A stretch of DNA of 64,000 nt from Armatimonadetes bacterium Uphvl-Ar1 (GTDB lineage: Bacteria > Armatimonadota > Fimbriimonadia > Fimbriimonadales > Fimbriimonadaceae): assembly GCA_002162075.1 (NCBI GenBank), contig CP021423.1, forward strand, positions 868,001 through 932,000, read 5' to 3'. Position 1 is the stretch's first letter. Each line of letters starts with the position of its first letter. The notes under the pieces are model-generated. The model ran no database searches. It was not told where the DNA came from and worked only from the letters and a program-made list of their open reading frames with translations. Shown here one piece after another: positions 18,090 through 24,194 of the stretch. Position numbers and translations under genes: made by a program.

Positions 18090-18767
18090 ATGATGCTTGA
18101 ATTTTTGCAAATGGTTGGTCTGCTCGCGGTGGTTTTTGCCGTGAGCATGGTGGTGAGTTACTTGGTTACGGCGAAGAATCGCCGGAAAGTGACGTTTGTT
18201 CCTTTGATGGAAAATGCCCGAGTTCGGATGGTTGGTCCGGGGGGAACATATCGGTGTTACTTCGTTAAGCGGACGAAGAAGGGTTTGGTTTTTAGCGCGC
18301 CTTTGCAGCGGGATCGGTATGTGCCGGTTCGGGTTGGGGAATCCATGATGGTGCAAGCTCCGGTTGCGGATAGTTTGGTGACTTTCCGGAGTTCGGTGAT
18401 TTCTCGGGATGTGGAGACGCATGAGTTTGCTTTGGCCCACCCTCAGCGGATGCGACAGGTTGATCGCCGGGCAGAGGCTCGCGATCGAACAGTTGAAGGT
18501 TCAATTGTTCGCGTGAATGGTGAGCCAGCTAGTCTGATGGACTTGAGCGCAGGTGGAGCGCGAATCGTGAGCAATTCTGACTTGGTACCGGGTGACCGAG
18601 TAACGCTGGATTTGCCCGAGGAATTGGGTTCGATTTGGGGATGGGCATTGGAGTCAGTGCCTTCACAGTTTGGCGGGTCAGTCACGCGTGAATTTCGAGT
18701 TCGCTTTGAAGAGCCGTTAAGCGGACTATCGACATTACGCCGTCGCCATCTTTATCTCGGACGATGA
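18090..18767 (+). CDS. PilZ-domain protein with N-terminal membrane helix
   Basis: About 225 residues: one membrane helix (LEFLQMVGLLAVVFAVSMVV), a YcgR-N-like beta domain (about 50-125) and a PilZ domain from ~130 with RRAEARDRTVEGSI and DLSAGGARIVS. The PilZ signature RxxxR plus D/NxSxxG binds cyclic di-GMP; both halves are present. GGAG lies 4-5 bases before the double ATG, so 18090 is preferred to an upstream in-frame start. It closes the TPR operon; the diguanylate cyclase gene lies 250 bp downstream, which would suit a local c-di-GMP circuit controlling surface or motility functions. Confidence 0.88.
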   Translation: MMLEFLQMVGLLAVVFAVSMVVSYLVTAKNRRKVTFVPLMENARVRMVGPGGTYRCYFVKRTKKGLVFSAPLQRDRYVPVRVGESMMVQAPVADSLVTFRSSVISRDVETHEFALAHPQRMRQVDRRAEARDRTVEGSIVRVNGEPASLMDLSAGGARIVSNSDLVPGDRVTLDLPEELGSIWGWALESVPSQFGGSVTREFRVRFEEPLSGLSTLRRRHLYLGR

Positions 18768-18865
18768 TAAAAAAATTGGCCCCGCCTGGGATGCGGGGCC
18801 TGGTTTGGACTGGAATTTGGAACGGGTCTGGGACTCCCGCTCCTTTGTTGTTGAGGAGGATTCGC
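18768..18865 (-). ncRNA. Candidate small RNA with own promoter and intrinsic terminator
   Basis: On the minus strand a perfect TATAAT (18876-18871) would start a transcript near 18865. It runs ~98 nt through a CTCCT-9nt-AGGAG hairpin whose 5' arm is the anti-Shine-Dalgarno-like TCCTCCTC, and ends at an 8-bp GC stem (GGCCCCGC) followed by seven Ts. The space is otherwise gene-free. No open frame of note was seen. The family is unknown to me and nothing shows it is expressed. Confidence 0.4.
18771..18800 (-). terminator. Intrinsic terminator (minus strand)
   Basis: GGCCCCGC at 18778-18785 pairs with GCGGGGCC at 18793-18800 around a 7-nt loop. Read on the minus strand it is followed by a run of seven Ts. 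It would end the candidate small RNA and could slow readthrough from the PilZ operon on the plus strand. Confidence 0.7.
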
Positions 18866-18870
18866 GTCCA

Positions 18871-18876
18871 ATTATA
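18871..18876 (-). promoter_or_regulatory. -10 box (TATAAT) of the candidate small RNA
   Basis: A perfect TATAAT on the minus strand. No convincing -35, as elsewhere in this window. Confidence 0.45.
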
Positions 18877-19014
18877 TAAACGCCCAAACTTGGGAAATAC
18901 TTCCCTGATTTGCTAAATGTCCTAATTGGGTTGAAGAAAGGTGGCTTTTTGATCGGGAAAACGGCAATTCAGCCTGTTGATTCTTGCAGGATTGCCGACT
19001 ATCCGATTAAGCCC

Positions 19015-19917
19015 ATGTGGACCGATCTGATTGACATCATTGAAAAGAGTGCACGGCGTTTTTGGCGGACGGCAATGAGGGGACATGTTTTTAATCTGGA
19101 GTTGGCAAAGACAATTGGTTTTGCGAGTTTGATGTTGGTGGGAATTTCTCTTGCGGAAGACTGGTTTGCGGGGATGGTTTTTGAGAATGTGGGATTTGTG
19201 TATTTGTACTTTTTGCCGATCTGGTTCTCGGCCCGGAAAGGGGGTCGGTTAGCGGGTGGATTGATTTCGGTGATGACGGCGACGAAATGGGCGATGTTCG
19301 CCGATGCTCGGTATCCGCTTTTGGCTTGGATGTTGAACGTTGTCATTTTGGCGGGGGTGATGATGATTTTTGAAACACTGGAGCGGCGGATGGCTCGGGT
19401 GAGTAAGGAAGCGGCAACGGATCCGTTGACGGGTTTGCTGAACCGCGCTGCGTTTGTCAACCAGGGGAAAGAGATTTTGCACGAGAATGAGAACACACGG
19501 TCACAATGTGCGGTTGTTTTGCTGGATTGTAACAAGTTCAAGGCGATTAATGATCGGTACGGTCATGCAGCGGGGGATGAGGCTTTGAAAGTGCTTGCTC
19601 GGGCGTTGAAGGACAGCTCGCAAGGAGATGATTTGATCGCACGTTTGGGCGGGGATGAGTTTGTGGTTCTGCTAGCGGAGACGGATTCTATTGGCGCGAA
19701 TTTGTTTATGAACCGACTGAATGGAACTTTGCGACGGGCTTCGGCGGAATTGGCATTTGAATTGTCGGCATCAGCGGGGATTGCTTACTATGGCTATGAC
19801 GGGAGGTCTCTCGACATTTTGATGCAGGTCGCGGACGAGAAGATGTATCGCAATAAGCAGCGGTCGAATCTGGCCCTGGCAACGATGGCAGAATCCGGGG
19901 TCTCAAACATCGTTTGA
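19015..19917 (+). CDS. Membrane-bound diguanylate cyclase (GGDEF)
   Basis: About 300 residues. Four N-terminal membrane helices form a small MASE-like sensor (from ~30 to ~120), followed by a GGDEF domain: DPLTGLLNRAAF at its start, LLDCNKFKAINDRYGHAAGD, and the intact active-site RLGGDEFVVL near residue 212. It should make c-di-GMP from two GTP. The inhibitory I-site (R-x-x-D before the active site) is absent, since Gln takes the Arg position, so product feedback is unlikely. ATG 19015 is chosen over an upstream in-frame start because the helices begin after it. Confidence 0.9.
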   Translation: MWTDLIDIIEKSARRFWRTAMRGHVFNLELAKTIGFASLMLVGISLAEDWFAGMVFENVGFVYLYFLPIWFSARKGGRLAGGLISVMTATKWAMFADARYPLLAWMLNVVILAGVMMIFETLERRMARVSKEAATDPLTGLLNRAAFVNQGKEILHENENTRSQCAVVLLDCNKFKAINDRYGHAAGDEALKVLARALKDSSQGDDLIARLGGDEFVVLLAETDSIGANLFMNRLNGTLRRASAELAFELSASAGIAYYGYDGRSLDILMQVADEKMYRNKQRSNLALATMAESGVSNIV

Positions 19918-19946
19918 TTGGGTTATTGAATCGGGTTCGTTGCAGG

Positions 19947-19952
19947 TAAAGT
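19947..19952 (+). promoter_or_regulatory. Probable -10 box (TAAAGT) of a leaderless promoter
   Basis: TAAAGT ends 7 nt before the ridA ATG. Confidence 0.4.
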
Positions 19953-19959
19953 TTTTGGC

Positions 19960-20336
19960 ATGAAGCGCATTCATGCGACAGATCAAGCACCGGGGGCGAT
20001 CGGGCCGTATTCGCAGGCAGTTGAGGCGAACGGATTTGTTTTTTGCTCGGGTTCGATTCCGCTCACACCGGAAGGAGTTTTGATTGAGGGGGATGTTCGG
20101 GCGCAGACTGAACAAGTCATGAATAATATTGAGGGGTTGTTGGGGTCTATGGATTTAAGTTTTGAAAATGTTGTGAAATCGACGATCTTTTTGAGCTCGA
20201 TGGATCACTTTGGGGTGGTCAACGAGGTTTACGGGGCACGTTTTCCGAGTGATCCCCGGCGCGGAGTACGGTGGCGGTGGCAGGATTGCCGAAGAACGTT
20301 GACGTCGAAATTGAAGTGATCTGTGTCCGAAGTTAA
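19960..20336 (+). CDS. ridA: RidA family enamine/imine deaminase, frameshifted
   Basis: A RidA/YjgF-type deaminase that hydrolyses reactive 2-aminoacrylate-like enamines. The first ~98 codons read normally (AIGPYSQAVEANGFVFCSG, LLGSMDLSFENVVKSTIFL, VYGARFPSD). The uncorrected frame then runs into a Trp/Arg-rich tail. Moving back one base at the C4 run 20254-20257 gives the canonical end PARSTVAVAGLPKNVDVEIE and a TAA at 20334. The Arg of PARS is the substrate carboxylate-binding residue, so the corrected frame is clearly the real one. The corrected end overlaps the next gene by 14 bases. Confidence 0.9.
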
Positions 20337-21237
20337 GCGCGTTGTATCGGTCTCGCTTGGGACGAGCAAGCGGGATAAGAGTCACGAGACAGAGGTCTTG
20401 GGGCAGAAGTTCCTGATTGAACGGCGGGGGACGGATGGTGATCGGGCGAAGTTCAAAGCTCTGATGGAGGAGTTGGATGGCCAAGTGGCGGCTCTCGGGG
20501 TTGGGGGGGCGGACATTTGGATCGCGACAAGCAAGAAGCGGTATGCCTTCAAAGAGATTCAGAACCTTGTGAGTGGGGTTAAGCAGACGCCGGTGGTGGA
20601 TGGAAGCGGTCTGAAGCACACACTGGAGCGGGAGACAATTCACCGATTGCAGCGGGACGGGACGGTGGATTTTGCGGTTGAGAAGGTTTTGCTGGTTTCG
20701 GCGGTGGATCGGTTTGGGATGGCTCAGGCGCTCGCTGATGTGTGCCCGGATGTGGTTTTTGGGGATTTGCTGTTTGGATTGGGGTTACCGATGCCGGTTT
20801 CGAGCTATCAAACGGTGGAGGCATTGGCGGGGATTTTATGTCCGATCATTACTCGGTTACCGATTCAGTGGTTTTATCCTACGGGAGAAAAACAGGAGCA
20901 GAGAAAACCGATGTTCCCAAGGCTTTGGATGGGGCGGACATTTGTTTGTGGGGATTGGCATTACATCCGTCGGTATGCGCCAGATGATTTGAGCGGGAAG
21001 ACGATTTTGACTCAGACGGTTCGGAGCGCGGATATTGAATGGTTGCGCGGGACGGGAGCGCGGCGGTTGATTACGACAACACCGGAGATGGGGGGCGAGA
21101 CTTTTGCGACGAATGTGATGGAAGGGGTGATTGTGGCTTTGGTCGGAAAACGCCCGGAGGCGATGACAGAACAGGATTATTTGGACGTCTTGAAAGAGTT
21201 GGACTGGTCGCCGGGGGTGATGGAGTTGAATCCATGA
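20323..21237 (+). CDS. Conserved hypothetical protein (quinate/shikimate-dehydrogenase-associated type)
   Basis: A 304-residue soluble protein. From memory, similar proteins have been annotated 'quinate 5-dehydrogenase', but I see no Rossmann Gly-rich motif, so the name should not be trusted. It opens with VVSVSLGTSKRDKSHETEVLGQ and has VVDGSGLKHTLERETI, VFGDLLFGLGLPMPVSSY and a C-terminal RRLITTTPEMGGETFATNVM. GTG start, overlapping the corrected ridA end. It lies 37 bp before the AAR-like reductase, and the two may form a conserved pair acting on the same substrate. Confidence 0.7.
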   Translation: MSEVKRVVSVSLGTSKRDKSHETEVLGQKFLIERRGTDGDRAKFKALMEELDGQVAALGVGGADIWIATSKKRYAFKEIQNLVSGVKQTPVVDGSGLKHTLERETIHRLQRDGTVDFAVEKVLLVSAVDRFGMAQALADVCPDVVFGDLLFGLGLPMPVSSYQTVEALAGILCPIITRLPIQWFYPTGEKQEQRKPMFPRLWMGRTFVCGDWHYIRRYAPDDLSGKTILTQTVRSADIEWLRGTGARRLITTTPEMGGETFATNVMEGVIVALVGKRPEAMTEQDYLDVLKELDWSPGVMELNP

Positions 21238-21274
21238 GTTCGGTACACTAGCAAACTTCCTGGGAACAGCACCA

Positions 21275-22342
21275 TTGACAAAATTCGCGTTTCTGATTCA
21301 TCCGCTTGAGGCGAAGGATATGGCCCGTAAGTACGGGTTTTTGAAATACTTGCCGGATCGGGTGATTGAGCGGTTGGTGCTTTTTGTTGATCCTAAGATT
21401 GCGGGGCGGATTACGGGGATTGTGAGTCCGTCGGGAGAGACGACGGAGGGGTTGCTCATCGGGGTGGGTTTGACGCCGAGGCAGTTTTTGGAATTACCGA
21501 AGGAAATTGTCTATAAGAAGTTGGTTCGGGCGGTGGAAATGGCCAAGGAGAATGGGGCTCAGATTGTTGGTCTTGGGGCGTTTACGAGTGTTTTTGATGA
21601 TGGGGGGATTACGCTGGCGAAGCGCACGGGGATGGCGATTACGACGGGGAACAGCTATACGGTTGCGACCGCGATTGAGGGAACTTTGGATGCTTGTGAC
21701 CGAGTGGGAATTGACCGCAAGGCGGCGACATTGGCGGTGGTGGGGGCGACGGGTTCGATTGGGCGCGCTTGTGCGGAGGTGATGGCCCCGGAGTTTGGAC
21801 GAGTGATTGTGATTGGTCGGGACTTGGCGCGGACGGAGGCGGTGGCGGCAGAGATTCCGGGAGCGGTGGCATCGGTTGAGATTGCGGATTTGCGGCAGGC
21901 AGATGTTGTAGTGACAGTGACGAGTTCGGAGTCGGATTTGGTGTTGCCGGAGCATTTGAAACAAGGAGCGATAGTTTGTGATGTGAGCCGGCCCCGTGAT
22001 GTGAGTGTGCGGGTGGCGAAGGAGCGACCCGATGTTTTGGTGATTGAGGGGGGGGTGATTGCCGTACCGGGCAAGATGGAAACAGAGTTTGACTTTGGTT
22101 TTCCGCAGGGGACGGCTTATGCGTGCATGAGCGAAACCTTTATGCTCGCGATGCTTGACCGTCCGGAGAGCTTTACGTTGGGAAAGACGGTGAGCGCGGA
22201 GCAAGTGCGTGAGGTTCAGGAGATGGCGCGGCGGCTTGGATTCAAGTTGGCGGGGTATCGGAGCTTTGAGCGGGCGGTTGAGGATTCTCAGATTGAGCGG
22301 GTTCGGGCGGCGCGGCAGGCGGCTGTGCCGGTTGGAGGGTAA
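21275..22342 (+). CDS. Acyl-[ACP] reductase-like / shikimate-dehydrogenase-like oxidoreductase
   Basis: A 355-residue NAD(P)-dependent enzyme. It follows the layout of cyanobacterial long-chain acyl-ACP reductase (AAR): an N-terminal substrate domain with GLGAFTSVFDDGG and TTGNSYTVATA (AAR has ALGGFSSI... and TTGNTHTA), the Rossmann motif VVGATGSIGRACAEVM at ~156, and TAYACMSETFMLAML, where Cys284 aligns with the AAR active-site Cys that carries the acyl thioester. The start is TTG, with a TACACT -10-like box at 21244-21249. AAR makes fatty aldehydes from acyl-ACP; whether this protein does is not shown. The neighbours are the conserved gene upstream and an ABC ATPase downstream. Confidence 0.75.
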   Translation: MTKFAFLIHPLEAKDMARKYGFLKYLPDRVIERLVLFVDPKIAGRITGIVSPSGETTEGLLIGVGLTPRQFLELPKEIVYKKLVRAVEMAKENGAQIVGLGAFTSVFDDGGITLAKRTGMAITTGNSYTVATAIEGTLDACDRVGIDRKAATLAVVGATGSIGRACAEVMAPEFGRVIVIGRDLARTEAVAAEIPGAVASVEIADLRQADVVVTVTSSESDLVLPEHLKQGAIVCDVSRPRDVSVRVAKERPDVLVIEGGVIAVPGKMETEFDFGFPQGTAYACMSETFMLAMLDRPESFTLGKTVSAEQVREVQEMARRLGFKLAGYRSFERAVEDSQIERVRAARQAAVPVGG

Positions 22343-22347
22343 GGGTT

Positions 22348-23088
22348 TTGGTTACGGTTTCGGGTTTGTCGCATCGGTTTGATACGAAGTTCGTTTTGCG
22401 GGATATTGAGTTTGAAGTTGGGGCGGGGGAAATTGCCGTGATTATGGGGAGCAGTGGCGGGGGCAAGACCACTTTATTGAAATGTATTTCTGGGTTGCTG
22501 AAGCCAACAGAGGGGGAGATATTGGTGGATGGCTTGAGCGTGGTGCGTGATCCAGATCATGCCTTGGCGAAGCTGGGGTTGGTTTTTCAGTATGCGGCGT
22601 TGTTTGATAGTTTGACGGTGGAAGACAATGTTCTTTTTGGGTTGCGGCGAGCGAAGAAGGTTTCGCGGGGGGAGGAGAAGGAGATTTTGGGGCGGTTGCT
22701 GGAGCAAGTGGGATTGGAGGACGTGGAGAGCAAACTGCCGAGCGAATTGAGCGGGGGGATGCGCAAGCGAGTGGGTTTGGCGCGGGCGTTGTGTATGGAG
22801 CCTCAGGTTTTACTTTATGATGAGCCGACGAGCGGTCTTGACCCGGTTACGGCTTATTCGATTGATCGTTTGATTGTGGAGACTCGGGATCGGTTGGGCT
22901 TGACCAGTTTGGTGGTGAGTCATGATGTGAGTTCGATTTTCCGGGTGGCAGATCGGATTATCTTCTTGCATCAGGGAGAGATATTGTTCAATGGGAGTCC
23001 AATGGACTTCCGGGCTGTACAGGATGGCCCGATTGGCGAATTAATCGGAAAGGCCCGGTCGGAGAGCCTGGAATTGGTTGATTTGTGA
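22348..23088 (+). CDS. ABC transporter ATP-binding protein, MlaF/Ttg2A-like
   Basis: A 246-residue ABC ATPase: Walker A GSSGGGKTT, Q-loop FQYAALFDSLTV, signature LSGGMRKRVGLARAL, Walker B VLLYDEPTSGLD and switch His SHD. The 'GMRKRVGLARAL' form and FQ-x-AALFDSLTV-x-DNV match MlaF, the ATPase of the retrograde/anterograde lipid transporter. The permease (mlaE) and MCE protein (mlaD) that should accompany it are not in this window, so it is an orphan. It starts with TTG six bases after the stop of the AAR-like gene, which hints at a lipid-related operon. Confidence 0.85.
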   Translation: MVTVSGLSHRFDTKFVLRDIEFEVGAGEIAVIMGSSGGGKTTLLKCISGLLKPTEGEILVDGLSVVRDPDHALAKLGLVFQYAALFDSLTVEDNVLFGLRRAKKVSRGEEKEILGRLLEQVGLEDVESKLPSELSGGMRKRVGLARALCMEPQVLLYDEPTSGLDPVTAYSIDRLIVETRDRLGLTSLVVSHDVSSIFRVADRIIFLHQGEILFNGSPMDFRAVQDGPIGELIGKARSESLELVDL

Positions 23089-23198
23089 GAAATTTGTGAG
23101 GAATGGCTTTTTGTTTGGAGCGGTCTGAACTTTAGCGGCGGCTGAGCGTTTTGTAAGGTATCGAATGGCACGGACATGTGCTCGATGGTGAAACAGTT

Positions 23199-23717
23199 AT
23201 GAAACGAACATTGATGATGGTGATGACAGTAACGGTCGCTTTGGGCATGATGAGTGCCAGCTTTGCCCAGACAGCCGGTCCGCGAGGTGGCGGTCAGCAG
23301 GGCCAAGGCCAGGGTCAACGGGGTGGCGGTCAGGGGATGCGCATGGGTCCGGAAGTGATGCAGAAAATTGAAGCTGCTCACAAGAAGGTTTTGAAGGAAC
23401 TTAAGTTGAACGCAGATCAGACCAAGAAGGTTGATGCGGCGGTCAAGAAACGCGACGAAGCCCGGAAAAAGATGCGCGACCAGATGATGAAGGATCGCGA
23501 AGCGGGCAAGCAAATGGATCGGACGGCTTTGCAAGCGGCAGGCAAGAAGATTCAGGACACTTTTAATGCCGATATGAAGAAGGCGATGGGTGATGCAAAC
23601 TTTAAGAAGTATGAATCTCGGATGAAAGAAGAGATGAAGAAAATCATGGAAGAAGCCCAGAAGAAGGGTCAGGGCGGCGGCGGTGCTCGCGGCGGCGGGA
23701 AGACCGGCGGGAACTAA
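23199..23717 (+). CDS. Secreted helical protein, Spy/CpxP-like
   Basis: About 172 residues. A signal peptide (TLMMVMTVTVALGMMSASFA) is followed by a Gly/Gln-rich linker, a Lys/Glu/Met-rich helical domain (VMQKIEAAHKKVLKELKLN..., then QTKKVDAAVKKRDEARKKM) and a Gly-rich tail. The helical heptads and LNADQTKKVDA recall Spy-type periplasmic chaperones or LTXXQ proteins, though no LTxxQ repeat pair is intact. ATG 23199 starts the signal peptide. A good terminator follows. Confidence 0.7.
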   Translation: MKRTLMMVMTVTVALGMMSASFAQTAGPRGGGQQGQGQGQRGGGQGMRMGPEVMQKIEAAHKKVLKELKLNADQTKKVDAAVKKRDEARKKMRDQMMKDREAGKQMDRTALQAAGKKIQDTFNADMKKAMGDANFKKYESRMKEEMKKIMEEAQKKGQGGGGARGGGKTGGN

Positions 23718-23744
23718 GATTTTTCTTAGAGAGTGAAGGTGAAT

Positions 23745-23774
23745 GCGCGCTCCCGCAAGGGGGCGCGTTTCTTT
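23745..23774 (+). terminator. Intrinsic terminator after the Spy-like gene
   Basis: CGCGCTCCC pairs with GGGGGCGCG (one T-G pair) around a 4-nt loop, followed by TTTCTTT. Confidence 0.75.
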
Positions 23775-23803
23775 ATACGCGCCAACTCCCTTAAAGCCTG
23801 ATT

Positions 23804-23888
23804 CTCCCCTCCCCATCAGGGGAGGGAGGTATCGAAAATGACTTGTGGGATGAGATTCCGGGTCACGCCCGGAATGACGACTTGGTAG
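23804..23888. repeat. Composite repeat unit, copy A
   Basis: A palindrome (CCCTCCCC-atca-GGGGAGGG) followed by a spacer and the GATTCCGGGTCACGCCC...GAATGACGACTTG element. Copy B at about 24055-24138 has the same two parts in the same order with a similar ~20-nt spacer. Confidence 0.75.
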
Positions 23889-23915
23889 TATTTATTGATC
23901 TGGGTTAGTGGATTG

Positions 23916-23950
23916 CCCCCTCCTAAGTCCTCCCCCAAAGGGGGAGGGGG
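23916..23950. repeat. C-rich/G-rich palindromic repeat
   Basis: CCCCCTCCTAAGTCC leads into CCTCCCCC-aaa-GGGGGAGG. Its first 21 bases are identical to 39697-39717. It lies in the 477-bp gene-free stretch between the Spy-like gene and pheT, most of which is repeats. Confidence 0.75.
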
Positions 23951-24044
23951 AAACGAAATTTGTTGTGATTTCGCAAAGTTTTTTCCTGGGGCAGGCTCTC
24001 CGTTTCAATGGAATTACATTATTGTTTTGGTGTGTTGCAAGTCT

Positions 24045-24138
24045 CCCCACCCCTGCCCCTCCCCATCAGGGGAGGGAGGTAACGATTGTGAGTTATTGGA
24101 TGAGATTCCGGGTAACGCCCGGAATGACGACTTGATAG
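24045..24138. repeat. Composite repeat unit, copy B
   Basis: The second copy of the composite unit: CCCCTCCCC-atca-GGGGAGGG, spacer, then GATTCCGGGTAACGCCC...GAATGACGACTTG. It lies ~250 bp after copy A. No coding signal was found around it. Confidence 0.75.
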
Positions 24139-24194
24139 CCGTTCTTCCGTTCCACGGTTCGAGCCGCGGTCAGGAACTTTGGAATCCAAGTTCG

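Noticed and set aside
23804-24138. The spaced palindromes near 24 kb as a CRISPR array.
   Set aside because: Only two composite copies with unequal intervals, and palindromic parts that recur singly elsewhere; no constant spacer length.
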